From assembly GCA_020310875.1 (NCBI GenBank), contig CM035438.1:97506432-97570431 (forward strand): DNA of 64,000 nucleotides, read 5' to 3'. Positions 11,701 through 21,782 of this stretch are shown piece after piece. The notes under the pieces were generated by a model, which was given only the letters and a program-made list of their open reading frames with translations, was not told the DNA's origin and did not search any database. This DNA is from Ceratopteris richardii. Taxonomy: Eukaryota > Streptophyta > Polypodiopsida > Polypodiales > Pteridaceae. The position numbers and the translations under genes are program-made. How positions within the stretch are numbered: the stretch's first letter is position 1; each line of letters begins with the position of its first letter.

Positions 11701-12957
11701 ATCTGACAAAGTGAAAGAACTACCATCAGTAGTAGTCAGAATGATCTTACCAACTCCCATAACAGGATAAGAGGAGTTATTGGCGCATGTGACAGTATTC
11801 CCTGTAGGGGCAGGCTCGAGTGAAGAGAAGAAACTGCGCTGCGAGGTAATATGTTTGGTTGCCCCACTGTCAAAGTACCAAACATCTGAGTCTACTGCAG
11901 ACATGCACTGATCATGAGAAGATGGGTCAAAACTGCAGACAGTAGTAAACGCCCATTCTTCTTCCTGCACAAGATTTGCAGACTCTGTTTTTGGTGTGGA
12001 GGCCTCTGCAACAACCATTCCAGCCTCTTTCTTCTTTGCCTCTTTAGCAGCCAGTTTTGGACAGTTCTTTATAATATGATCATTTCCTTTACAGTACTTG
12101 CAGAACAATTTCTGCTTTTCTGATTTCTTCTCATCTTTATCCTGGTTCTTCGATTGTGCAGCATTTGCAGATTTCTGCTTACTAGTAGAAGAGCTCCATT
12201 TTCTTTTGCCCTTCTGACTAGCCAAGAAAGCTTGATCTGCAACACGCATAATGGACCTGTTCTGCCTGGACTGATCTTCCTGCAACAGAACAGAGACTAA
12301 TTCCTCAAATGACAAGGCATTCGGATTGCCTTTCATCATCAATCGAAGAGTAGAGGCAAAACTCTGATATGAATCAGGAAGGCCATTCAAAACGGTCTGC
12401 ACAAGTGAGCTATCTGGTATAACCTCATCAGCAGAAATCAATTGTTCCTTCAGGTCTTTGATCTTTGTAAGAAAACTGTCCATCGAATCACCTTCATTCA
12501 TGTGCTCACTCTCCAACTGTTTTCGGAGGTAAGCAACACGAGCCTCATTCCTAGCCTGGTACAAAGTGGTAAGTGTATCCCAAGCATCCTTTGCTGTTCT
12601 GCAAGAGCGAATGTGAGGAATAATGGCACGTTTGACAGACAAAGCTATCAATGCATGTGCCTGGGCATCTCTGCCATCCCAACGAATCTGCTCTACAGTA
12701 GGTGCAACAGAAACAGCAGCACAAACAAGAATCTGCGGAATATCATCTTCGACACCATCTTCATCAGCTCCAACACCTGTATTTGCAGTACCTGTCATTA
12801 CAGGTGTAACAGGACGTCTTTCAACACCCTGCACAATGTTCCACAATCCTTTTGCATCCAGTACATGTCGCATCATATAAGCCCATAATGGGTAGTTGGT
12901 ACCATCCAACTTATCCTCAACAGCCAACATACGGAATACATCACTGCTTTCAGCCAT
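8785..12957 (-). CDS. Copia-5 gag-pol polyprotein
   Basis: This 1390-residue single frame encodes the Copia polyprotein. Landmarks by residue: gag N-terminus LDGTNYPLWAYMM (about 18-30); UBN2-type gag body (85-230); zinc knuckle CX2CX4HX4C, CKYCKGNDHIIKNC (286-299); and protease DSGA motif (about 360). Then come GAG-pre-integrase HARFGHLNF (about 495), integrase core from HSDVCGP (about 560) with YTPQQNGVAERKNRS, reverse transcriptase with WVYKLKRKPDGTVDRYKARL and YVDDMLL (about 1100), and RNase H SDSDWAG (about 1267). The start MAESSDVFRML follows the primer site and leader. In the family the product is cleaved to build virus-like particles that copy the RNA into DNA. Codons look uniform along the frame. 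Confidence 0.92.
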   Translation of the reverse strand: MAESSDVFRMLAVEDKLDGTNYPLWAYMMRHVLDAKGLWNIVQGVERRPVTPVMTGTANTGVGADEDGVEDDIPQILVCAAVSVAPTVEQIRWDGRDAQAHALIALSVKRAIIPHIRSCRTAKDAWDTLTTLYQARNEARVAYLRKQLESEHMNEGDSMDSFLTKIKDLKEQLISADEVIPDSSLVQTVLNGLPDSYQSFASTLRLMMKGNPNALSFEELVSVLLQEDQSRQNRSIMRVADQAFLASQKGKRKWSSSTSKQKSANAAQSKNQDKDEKKSEKQKLFCKYCKGNDHIIKNCPKLAAKEAKKKEAGMVVAEASTPKTESANLVQEEEWAFTTVCSFDPSSHDQCMSAVDSDVWYFDSGATKHITSQRSFFSSLEPAPTGNTVTCANNSSYPVMGVGKIILTTTDGSSFTLSDALFVLGIKKNLLSVSALAKIGLVVKFVDDRCTVHDLSNGDVIIASGILCRGLYKLIDYEKSVNDSACAVHDSQAMSDAKLWHARFGHLNFASLLRLQKSEMVSSLPKLEAPGKHVCEGCILGKMERSSFPKDGSVRAMQKLQLVHSDVCGPMQTPSFGNYLYFVTFIDDFSRHAWVYPLKAKSEVFMCFKQFLVLAENLSACKMGTLRSDRGGEYMSSDFNAFLAEREIKHQCTVPYTPQQNGVAERKNRSLMEMARCMVKSQALPHSFWLEAVMCAAYVLKRCPTKALQSITPYEAWHDRKPSIAHLRVFGCLAYALVPEQHRRKLDDKVVKCIFVGYSSESKGYRLSHPQTKRILVSRDVIFVEDAIQPLLSCTKETSVSSKDMYDTLMPLFTGGQASAGPNEATSQPLQVSYDDADHSISDVDFHDALVDERADIEQAKTMPKWLVQTLRDSKLDAPLSYRTRSGSHSTSFASDCYAMAASSLCDENEPVSFDEAQNSENWMAAMQSEYDAIMKNGTWSLCDLPPGKKAIGTKWVYKLKRKPDGTVDRYKARLVAKGYAQERGIDFDETFAPTCRMTTVRSICALAVHHGWNVHQLDIKTTFLNGDLHEEVYVFQPRGFVQKGHENQVCRLKKALYGLKQAPRAWYEKIHAYLIAHGFENSPTESTLYVKRANDVLLIIVVYVDDMLLTGPLEKHIADFKADLHASFEMSDLGHLHHYLGIQFMQVDGGMALCQTKYIDTLLERFGLEDCKPIATPMETGLRLSLHDAGDAFDAVLYQQAVGCLIYLCITRPDIQFAVSQMSRFMHCPGVTHWKAVKRIFRYLSGTRLLGLFYPKGGSLPPDLHAFSDSDWAGCYDTRVSTSGFCFMLGSSCISWLSKKQPTVATSSCEAEYRAAFIATVECVWLRRLMADLGVGQSSATTIFTDSQSALAVARNPVFHARTKHIEVHYHYVRERFSAGEISLAYVPT

Positions 12958-13298
12958 GGCCGGTGACTAAAATACCTTGATGCAGAAAATTGACTGTATC
13001 TCAAAAAGTTGAACAGAACTGCCCAGACGAGTTCTGCTAGACCTGTAGCAGACTTCGAGACGCTTAAACTGGCGAACAGAAACTGGTATATACCTTTGGC
13101 ACAAAAGGACGAAATAGCCTGCACAAGCACTGCGATAGTGCGTTCGGAGGCCGAAACGAGCTCAGATCGTGATTTCGGCACCACACAGCAAAGCTGTTTT
13201 GATCTCGGAAACACCCTGAGTATGCTCACCAAATTTTGTGCTAATCTGAGACTGCAAACGGAGGAGTGTCGACGGCACCCTAGAAGAAGCAACGACCT

Positions 13299-13310
13299 GC
13301 TCTGATACCA
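13299..13310 (-). other. Primer-binding site of Copia-5 (tRNA-Met)
   Basis: TGGTATCAGAGC on the minus strand, two bases inside the 5' LTR, is complementary to the 3' end of initiator tRNA-Met. Confidence 0.9.
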
Positions 13311-13312
13311 AT

Positions 13313-13543
13313 TGTTGGAGTTAGACGTCTGCGGAAGCACGCGAACAGCACAAGGAAGAAGAAGAAGCTTGGAGCACAACACACAAGACTGAATGTATTA
13401 CTAGAGAATGTACAAAGATAAGTAGCCCATTAGGGCAATAGGCGTATATACAAGCCGGGGGAAAAAAACCTCCTAAAGAGGGAAAAAAGTGCCCCGGTGG
13501 TCCTAGAGTGTTCACACACATCACTACCTAAAATATATCAACA
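13313..13543 (-). repeat. 5' LTR of Copia-5
   Basis: Partner of 8387-8617. It is followed on the minus strand by the primer site and flanked outside by the target duplication AATCT. Confidence 0.95.
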
Positions 13544-14674
13544 AATCTTGTGAATTTTGTGCTTCATCAAACAAAACGGGCTCATTCTCATCACAGAGAC
13601 TAGATGCGGCCATAGCATAGCAATCTGATGCAAAAGAGGCACTACAAGAGCTGAACGAGTGCGATATGACAGAGGTGCATCTAATTTGTTGTCACGCAAA
13701 GTCTGCACTAGCCATTTTGGCATAGTTTTTGCCTCCTCAATATCAGCTCTCTCATCAACAAGTGCATCATGTAAATTTGCATCAAAAATGGGATTATCTG
13801 CATCATCACATGAAACCTGCAAGGGTAGAGAATTTGCCTCATTAAGACCAACATTAGATTGTCCACCTCTAAAAAGAGGAAGCAAAGTATCATACATGTC
13901 TTTGGAGCTAACAGATGTCTCCTTAGTACATGAAAGCAATGGCTGAATAGCATCTTCCACAAAAACAACATCACAGCTAACCAAAATGCATTTAGTCTAT
14001 GGATGATACAAACGCTAGCCTTTACTTTCAGAACTGTACCTAACAAAAATACATTTTACACTGCTTTATCATCCAATTTTCTACGATCTTGTTCAGGCAC
14101 TAATGCATATGCCAAACAACCAAAAACACATAGATGAGCAATAGATGGCTTGCGATCATGCCAAGCCTCATATGGAGTAATAGACTGCAGTGCTTTAGTG
14201 GGATACATGTTAAGTACATATGCTACACACATGACAACCTCAAGCCAGAAACTATGTGGTAAAGCCTGACTCTTGACCATACACCTCACCATCTCCATGA
14301 GTGACCTGTTCTTTCGTTCAGCAACTTCATTCTGTTGAGGTGTATACGGCACTATATACTCGTGTTTTATCCCACATTCAGCGAGAAATGCATTAAACTC
14401 ATAAGACATATATTCCCCCCTTGTTTAGAACGGAGGGTGCCCATTTTACATGCTGAAAGATTTTCAGCCAAAACCAAAAACTGTTTGAAGCACATCAACA
14501 CTTCGGACTTTGCCTTCAATGGATATACCCATGCATGCCTCGAAAAATCATCAATGAAAGTCACGAAGTAAAGATAATTTCCAAAAGAAGGTGTCTGCAT
14601 AGGACCATAGACATCACTATGTACAAGCTGCAATTTCTGAGTAGCCCGAACTGAACCATCTTTTGGAAAGGAAG
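13544..14674 (-). mobile_element. Copia-4, 5' part (integrase and linker to RT)
   Basis: This is the continuation of the Copia-4 copy on the far side of the Copia-5 insertion. It holds integrase core segments (14056-14873, including HSDVYGPMQT and YTPQQNEVAERKNRSLMEM) and the linker before RT (13538-13984). It is close in sequence to Copia-5. It stops at 14674, where the LTR of element 6 begins inside the integrase region, so the gag and protease part is missing from the window. It is broken in several places. Confidence 0.85.
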
Positions 14675-15460
14675 TGTTAACTGCGGACAAAACGGCCAAT
14701 GTTAAGGCCAGTGTTGAATTAATGCATTGTTCTAACTGTGAGCACGTGTCAAACGAATCGTGGGTTCTTGGGTGTGGTAGGGGTCTGTTAGACAGAGGCC
14801 CTGTACTTAGTTCCCAAAATAACTGATTCAGTTGTAGCAATAAAATGCTATTGACAATTCTATCTGAATCCACTATCCTTAGACAGTGTCATCGTAGTCT
14901 TAGCTCAGCTACTAGTAACAACTAGACTGTACCAGACTTATCTGTACCTTGGTATCGAATTACTTCAGACTAATATGCTATTGTAACAGTACAGTAGTCC
15001 AACCTTCACCAAGACAGCGCTCACAGTCAAGCAACCGGATCACAGAAGGTACCTACGGTTTCAACCTACAGTTTTGAAGACTAACACATACTGGAATTAC
15101 CCTTAACTATAGGTAATTCTCACCGTACAAGTGCAGATCGAGAACAGCACTACTTCTGCACAATGTTCTTAGGGAAAGATTACTACATTCACACGGACTT
15201 ATCAGTACTTAGCAGTTCAACAAGGAGAGGAGCACTACGTCGTACATCTTAACAGAACAATTTGTCACAACCATCCACAGTAACTCTTTCAGACAACGAT
15301 CCAACGACTTACTGAATGGAACTAGATTCACAGTGTAACTGAGATTGACAGATGACAACACAGAGTACGCAGAGCTTAGACAAGACACACTATAGCAACA
15401 CTCAGACACTCAACCAGACGAACAGTCTGGCGCTACTCAGAATTGATCCGAAAACCGCCC
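14675..15460 (-). repeat. Left (3') LTR-like repeat of element 6
   Basis: It begins TGTTAACTGCGGAC at 14675, exactly at the Copia-4 breakpoint, and matches 17453-18116 over about 650 bp. Beyond 15330 it continues where the right copy is cut. The end near 15460 is judged from the purine-rich tract that follows it on the minus strand. A short perfect hairpin (CCAGAC/GTCTGG) lies near 15414-15430. Confidence 0.7.
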
Positions 15461-15627
15461 CCCTCCTCTTGAGCACTTCTTTTCATTGCTTTATATAAGA
15501 TTTACAAATATGCACGTAACAACCTCTCGCGCGTGTTTTACAAAGATTTCCGTTACACCTCTCCCAATCCGATGGCCGACTAACACTGGCACGCACAGTG
15601 GACTCGAACCCGCAAGTTTTTACGAAA
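15460..15627 (-). other. Non-coding tail of element 6 with a tRNA-like B-box
   Basis: Read on minus, GCGGGTTCGAGTCCAC (about 15602-15617) matches the RNA polymerase III B-box consensus GGTTCGANTCC. I could not fold a convincing tRNA T-arm or find a full A-box at the right distance, so this may be a worn SINE head or chance. Confidence 0.25.
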
Positions 15628-17455
15628 TTACTGCTCATCGACTATTCCTGCTAAGTACATGTTTCGGGCTAATCTAAATGTACGGGTGATCTTTTTCTTA
15701 AGGGTTTCTAATAATTGTTTGAGAGTTTTTGGCTCTACTAGTTGGGCATCTACTCTAACGGAACTTATGGCTATGGCTTCGGTTAACAAAATTTCTACTT
15801 GCGTTTGCAGAAAGGTTTCTTGCAGATAAAACTCATTGGCCAATGCAACATCTCGGGACGTCTTCATTTCCTCGAGCTGTTGCTCCATCTTCTGTACTCT
15901 TTCTTTTATGTTTGCCAGTTGGTTTTCGTGCCTCTCGATCTCTTGAACTTGAAAATCTACAGTCTTGATGTATGAGTCCTTCTCGTGTTTGAGATTGGCA
16001 ATGAGCTTCTGTGTCTGCCCTTCCTTTGTTAGGTAGTGCTTGAGCATATTATTTACGTCTGTCAAATTTTCGTTGGTTCTCTACAGTTCTTCTTCTGTTC
16101 TTTTCTGCTGCAACTATTGTTCTTGACTCTACTGCACCAGTTCTTGTAATTGCTTTCTGGTTTCTTCTAGTAGATTGCCTAATGCAATTCGGGCGTCTTC
16201 TTTGTCTTGTATGTCCTGCTTCATTTTGTTGATTTCTTCATTGGCAATCTGCAGTAACTCTTCTTTCCTTGTAAGTGTTGCCATTGCCGCATCTCTCTGA
16301 TTGATCAGCATTTCCTGTTCGGTGAGTTTTGCTTGTAATTCCTTCAATTGCTCTTGCAGGGATTGGTTTTCGGCTTTGGCAATTAGTACTTCTTCCTGTA
16401 GGGGGCTGATGTCAGCTTCTAGAATATCCACTTTATGTTGCAGTTCGTTCCGGATACTGTCTGTGGCTGCTTTCATTTGGATGGGTAGTTGCTGCGATAG
16501 GTTGATGAGGACTTAACCCATATTGGCCAGTTCGGAAAGTATTGGAATGGAAGGGAGGGGTAGCTGGGGTCCTGGTTGGGAAGAGGATGCGTTGAGGAGC
16601 TGTTTGGAATTCGGTGGAGAGTAGTTGAGGGAGGAGGATGAGGACTCGGCGGTTTCGGCAGGGTGAATGGGCTGGATGGGGATGATGGGTTGTTGCGGTG
16701 GGGGAGTGGGAGTTACGGTTTGAGTTGTTACCTGATTTATGTTTTGGTGTTCCTGCTCCGCAAATGTGGATTCCACTGCCTTAAGTAGTCTATCCAGTGC
16801 TTCTTTAGTAGCTTGTTCTTCCTCTGTTTGTTGTTCTCCTTCAGACTGCTGCTTTGATGTTTCTTTGGTTGATGTTGTTTCAGCTTCAGTACGAGTTTCT
16901 TGTTGTTGCTCCTGGGAAGATTGCACAGAGGATTCATTCTGCATGGAGGTTGTGGTGTCGTGGAATGTTTCTTCATCCTGTTTATCATCTTCTTTGTCGC
17001 CCTCATTGTTCCCTCCGGCAGATCCTTGTGCTTCGCTTTCAGAAGAGCTAATCCTTATTCTTCTTCTTTAGAATAGTTGGTTTAATTCCTCTTCGTCTTC
17101 TTCTTCGTCGTCCCATAGTTGTACTAACTCTTCGTGTCGCAGAACTGGTCCTTGCGGTGGAGGTTGTGCTGCAAGGATGGCCGGAAAGAGAAATGATAGG
17201 ATGTGTGGCAGTCTGGATCTCGGCATGCCTCCTTTGTTTACCTGTTTCATGATAGCTACGCATTCTTTGTGGATTCTGTGGAAGAAATATGATGCGAAGT
17301 TGATTGGCTCACGGGCAGCTAAGTCTATGGCAGAGTAAAATGGCCGGGATATGCCGTAAGTGTGCTTCTGGAGGTTAAGGATGGCTACTAGGAATTGAAG
17401 GGCGGATCTTTCTGGTTCTGGTCGGCAGAGAATGGCATATTCGTTAGAGGAATAT
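15628..17455 (-). pseudogene. Element 6 coiled-coil protein ORF (broken)
   Basis: This minus-strand coding region runs up to the right LTR copy. The upstream part (about 17060-17455) is a helical segment containing FASYFFHRIHKECVAIMKQ and MPRSRLPHILSFLFPAIL. It resembles in layout the plant-transposon/mobile-domain-like proteins carried by some Gypsy elements. A stretch of Asp/Glu runs follows, then a Gln/Glu/Ser/Thr-rich region (16513-16944) with poly-Pro. Two long heptad-rich coiled coils end the ORF (16129-16476 and 15628-16065). It carries a few breaks. The function is unknown. The layout of helical domain, acidic region, then coiled coil parallels the third ORF of the Gypsy at 26547-30172. 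Confidence 0.6.
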
Positions 17456-18116
17456 AACTGTAGACAAAACGACCAATGTTAATGCCAGTGTTGAATTAAT
17501 GCGTTGTTCTAACTGTCAGCACGTGTCAAATGAATCGTGGGTTCTTGGGAGTGTTATGAGTCTGTTAGACAGAGGCCCTGTACTTAGTTCCCAAAATAAT
17601 TGATTCAGTTGCAGCAATAAAATGCTATTGACAGTTCTATCTGAATCCACTGTCCTTAGACAGTGTCATCGCAGTCTTAGCTAAGCTACCAGTAACAACT
17701 AGACTGTACCAGACTTATTTGTGCCTTGGTATCGAATTACTTCAGACTAATATGCTACTGTAACAGTACAGTAGTCCAACCTTCACCAAGACAACGCTCA
17801 CAGTCAAGCAAGCGGATCACAGAAGGTACCTACGGTTTCAACCTACAGTTTTGAAGACTAACACATATTGGAATTACCCTTAACTATAGGTCATTCTCAC
17901 CGTACAAGTGCAGATCGAGAACAGCACTACTTCTGCACAACGTTCTTAGGGAAAGATTACTACATTCACACAGACTTATCAGTACTTAGCAATTCAACAA
18001 GGAGAGGAGCACTACATCATACATCTTAATAAAACAATTCGTCACAACGATCCACAGTAACTCTTTCAGACAACGATCCAACGACTTACTGAATGGAACT
18101 AGATTCACAGTGTAAC
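17453..18116 (-). repeat. Right (5') LTR-like repeat of element 6, truncated
   Basis: Direct copy of 14675-15330. It ends abruptly after CAGTGTAAC at 18116, where the left copy continues. A 41-bp stretch (18117-18157) of unknown origin separates it from Copia-7. Confidence 0.7.
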
Positions 18117-18157
18117 CTGTGAAGAGATGGATAAGTATGTGTTTGAAGATGAAGAGG

Positions 18158-19374
18158 TGTTGCAAAATCCTTGACCTACACCAGCCAAATGAACTCCAGG
18201 AGTAGATGGTGGGCCCTTTTAGCTTGCCAATGGATGTATTAGACACCCTATGTACCTTGGAAGATCACTCTCAAAAAGATAGATCAAAACAGATAAGTTG
18301 GAGTTAGCTCAGAGAAGAAAACTTGCTATTCTTGGTTCATACACCTGTCCAGTGTTTTACATAATTCTCTGAGCACAACAGCAATTAGCTTAATTCCTCT
18401 TGGGGAATTCTAGATAACTTAAAGAGCTAACTTTCAAGAGTAGTCTCATCAAAAATAATAAACCACACACTGAGAATGAGTTTTAACAAGTGATGACATC
18501 ATCCCGATTTTCACGGGCTGCTACAAAAATAGACCAGTGAGCAGAAAAATCAACATAACTCCAAATTTAGGAATCCAATGATTATGAAAATTTGTATGTT
18601 TATACTAGACAGTAAGCTGAATCCAACAAGCTTTAAATCACTGAATGTGGATAAGTAAGCATTGAGAAACACCTCTGACAAGATGAGTGAAAAAGTCGGG
18701 TACCTGACAGAGAAGTGAAGATGAACAGACCCTCTTGACTTAAAATGAACATAACTGAAGATTGCAACATCCAAATGACATGACAATTTGTGAGCATATA
18801 GTAGACTTATAGAGCTAACTTTATCAAGTTAACTCACTGAAAATGATGCACCAAGCTCAGAGAAAACATCTCTGCAAGTTGACTGAGAAAACTGAGAGTA
18901 ATGGCAATGAGTAGTACACTTCCCAAGAACATGGAAAGATGAACTCAAATAATCATGAAAATGAAAGTATATTGCTTGTACAATACAATGACTTACTGAT
19001 ACATATGTGTGCCTTGTAATCACACCTTGATATGACATAAAGCTTAGCTCTTGGAGGTCTTCACATAGGTCTCTCTAACCACGACTAAAACTGCCATCTA
19101 TTTATAGTTGAGTTTGGGAGGCTAACTTCCCTCAATCACTCTCCAATCAATCAATGATTGATTTGATTCTCTACCTACCACAAATCACGAATTCGTGGCT
19201 CCTCTTTCCATTCTTGATCATGTGGACTCAACCACTTAAGATTCTCTTACTTTTACATTAAGTAAACTCTCCAAAAAATTACAAGAGGTAGTTCACAAGT
19301 GAACTTTACATAGTCTTCTTTTTAAAGCTTCTTCTAAGACTTTGTGGTAGGCTTGTCATAGACTTGCTCCAACA
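18158..19374 (-). repeat. 3' LTR of Copia-7
   Basis: The outer end is TGTTGGAGC on the minus strand at 19374, directly after the purine tract. The inner landmark TGTTGC on the plus strand at 18158 is less certain. Internal similarity to the LTR of Copia-2a (around 'ccaatg...gtatgtac...ttggaa') supports the call. Confidence 0.6.
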
Positions 19375-20776
19375 GCTCCCCCTCAAGCCAAGTATGCTTG
19401 AGGTCTTCAATCTTCCAAGATTACCTGCAAACCAATCATAGCCTTGAATTTGCAAAGCTTTGTACCATCCAATGCTTTGGTTAGAATATTTGCACATTGT
19501 TGATGAGTGGACACATATGATATTTGAATCTGTTTGCTCAGAACCTTTTCTCGTACATAGTGATAATGAACTTCAATATGTTTAGTCCTTGCATGAAAAA
19601 TAGGATTAGCAGCCAAATGAATAGAACTCATATTGTCACCAAAAATAGTTGGAGTTCCAAACTCCAATCCAAGATCTTTGAACAATGTCTTCATCCACAT
19701 AGCTTCTTGAGTAGCTATGGCAAGACCTCTGTATTCAGCTTCAGTAGAAGAGAGAGCAACTATGGGTTGCTTCTTGGATTACCATGAAATAAGCTTTGAA
19801 CCTACAAAGGTAAGATAACCTGAAGTGCTCCTTCTATCTTCCTTGGAGCCAGCCTAATCTGCATCAGAAAATAGCTTCAAACCTAAATCAGATACATAAG
19901 GATAATAAAGTCCTTCATTTATGGTTCCTTTGAGATACTTGAGAATCCTTTTGGCAGCATCCATATGTGGTTTCCTTGGTGTGTGCATAAATTGACTTAG
20001 CACACTCACACTGTAACATATATCTACTCTTGTCAATGTGGCATAGTTGAGACTACCCACTAGACTTTGATATGATGTGATGTCCTCTATGAGTTCACCT
20101 TCATGTGAGCTCAATTTGTGATTGACCTCCATTGGAGTACCTGCAATCTTACAATCTTGCATCTTGAATTTTGCCAACATGTCCTTAATGTACTTTCTTT
20201 GAGTGAGAAACAAACCATGATCTTTGTAGACAACTTCCAAACCTAGGAAGTAGGTAAGTGAACCCAAATCACTTATCTTAAACTCTTCTCTCATCTGATC
20301 TTTGATCTTCTTAATACCATCTGCATCATTTCCTATCAATATAATATCATCTACATATACACATAAGTAGATGACCTCAAACTTACTCTTTTTAATAAAG
20401 AGTGAAGGATCTGCCTTGCTTGGTTGAAAGCCTTTGTCCTACAAGAATGAAACAAGCTTGAAATTCCAAGCTCTTGGAGCTTGCTTGAGACCATACAATG
20501 CTTTGTTAAGTTTACACACATAATCAGGATAAACTTGGTTCTCAAAACCAGGTGGTTGTGCCATATATACCTCTTCTGTTATCCAACCATTCAAGAATGC
20601 ATTCTTTACATCTAGTTGAAGTATCTTCCAATTCTTGGAAGAGGCAATACTAAGCAAAGCCCTAATAGTAGGCATCTTTGCCACAGGAGAGAAAGTCTCC
20701 TCATAATCAATTCCCTGAGTTTGTGCAAAGCCTTTTGCCACAAGCCTTGCCTTATACCTGTTAATTGAACCATCAT
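18158..20776 (-). mobile_element. Copia-7: 3' half of a Copia element (RT, RNase H, 3' LTR)
   Basis: Reverse transcriptase segments at 20351-20741 ([33 protein letters not shown]) and 19854-20339 (DLGSLTYFLGLEV, SLNYATLTRVD) are followed by the RNase H end at 19407-19700 (HARTKHIEVHYHYVREKV). A purine tract (TTGAGGGGGAGC on minus, near 19375-19386) then precedes a 3' LTR at about 18158-19374 (TGTTGG...CAACA). It is related to family 2 in protein and LTR but distinct. The element is cut at 20776 inside RT by the direct-repeat element starting at 20777. About a few breaks are visible. Confidence 0.85.
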
Positions 20777-21782
20777 TGTTGGCCCCCCTTTTCCTTCCCT
20801 TTCGCTGCCCTGCATGAATTGCCAGTGTATGTCCGATGATGTGCCCAAAAAAATTGCCTCTTTCCCCCCTCTCCTATATCATGTCAGCCCGAAAAGAAAC
20901 GTAAAGTGGCCTCCCTTTAGAGATGTGCTCCTTCAGAGGATTCTGATCGCTAGAGTTTTCAAAATCAGTACCAGACGTTGGCCCTCCCTTTTTCCTTCCC
21001 TTTCGCTGCCCTGCATGAATTGCCAGTGTATGTCCGATGATGTGCCCAAAAAAATTGCCTCTTTCCCCCCCTCTCCTATATCATGTCAGCCCGAAAAGAA
21101 ACGTAAAGTGGCCTCCCTTCAGAGATGCGCTCCTTCCGATGATTCTGATCGCCAGAGTTTGCCAAATCAGTACCAGACGTTGGCCCTCCCTTTCTGCCCT
21201 CGAAAAGCGAGAGAGATATAAAGCACTTTTGATGCCCATCTCAAGCGCCTTTTTCATGCGTCCTTATCACCACCCTCGATTGCATGTCCTTCAGCTCCTC
21301 GTTTGGCCGCCGAATTCTCCCAAATGATGCTCAGTTTGCATATCTGACAACATCTCTTCTTTTCTAGTTACACTCTTTTAGAGTTTTGTTTTCATTAGAT
21401 CGATCGATGCCATCACCATTAATAAAAATGGTCAAAGTTATTACTTTATGCATGAAAACTCAAATCACAAAGAAAAATGAATCATCCAACTTTTTGGGCA
21501 ATAACCCATTGCAATGGTTTGAACTAATTTTAAAGATTTCTAGCATATCCTGATGATTCAACAACTCAATGGTTTGAGCTAATTGTAAGCATAGCTAGGC
21601 ATGTATTGATCAACATAAAGATCAAACAGTTGCATCAACACCCATAATCTTTTTCATCACCAATGTTTTGAATAAGAGGCTCTGCATTCTTCGGTAAGTT
21701 ACTCTCCTTGTACAAATCTCTTAGCCGCTGCATGTAATGTCTTCATTATGATTTGAATGGGGAGGGAGAAATCTCTCCGACA
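20777..21782. repeat. Left 1-kb direct repeat of element 8
   Basis: It starts TGTTGGCCCCCC and ends CTCCGACA. It contains an internal tandem duplication of about 200 bp (units starting near 20778 and 20977, with a third start near 21179) that is shared with the right copy. Short ORFs across it only reflect this repetition and are not taken as genes. Confidence 0.75.

Larger units (their letters stand above)
8387..13543 (-). mobile_element. Copia-5: young, nearly whole Copia element with target duplication
   Basis: LTRs of 231 bp lie at 8387-8617 and 13313-13543. They start TGTTGGAG and end TCAACA on the plus strand. Over their whole length I see one difference between them. The 5-bp sequence AATCT flanks both sides (8382-8386 and 13544-13548), a target-site duplication. 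The tRNA-Met primer site is at 13299-13310 and a polypurine tract next to the other LTR (8618-8630). One long frame (8785-12957) covers gag through RNase H. It looks nearly whole, with about one apparent break. The near-identity of the LTRs argues for very recent insertion. The insertion site is a related older copy (Copia-4). Confidence 0.95.
14675..18116 (-). mobile_element. Element 6: polymerase-less LTR element carrying a coiled-coil ORF
   Basis: Two direct copies of about 650-780 bp (14675 to about 15460, and about 17453-18116) bracket 2 kb of interior. They share long near-identical runs, for example around CCAACCTTCACCAAGAC. A purine tract on the minus strand near 15450-15465 sits beside the left copy, which makes that copy the 3' LTR and the element minus-strand. 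The right copy is truncated at 18116. The interior (15628-17455) encodes only acidic, Gln-rich and coiled-coil protein, with no protease, RT, RNase H or integrase. It therefore resembles a large non-autonomous LTR derivative. It was inserted into the integrase region of Copia-4. Confidence 0.7.

Noticed and set aside
15500-15660. tRNA gene on the minus strand
   Set aside because: The B-box word is present, but no paired T-stem, A-box or acceptor stem can be assembled around it.
16737-17071. Plus-strand Ser/Cys-rich ORF opposite the coiled-coil ORF
   Set aside because: It is the mirror of a Gln/Glu-rich coding strand; the coiled-coil frames on the minus strand explain the open frame.
20814-21327. 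Frames with repeated '[14 protein letters not shown]' segments, also at 25529-25979
   Set aside because: The repetition comes from the 200-bp tandem duplication inside the 1-kb direct repeats. The three frames are used alternately and no domain is visible.
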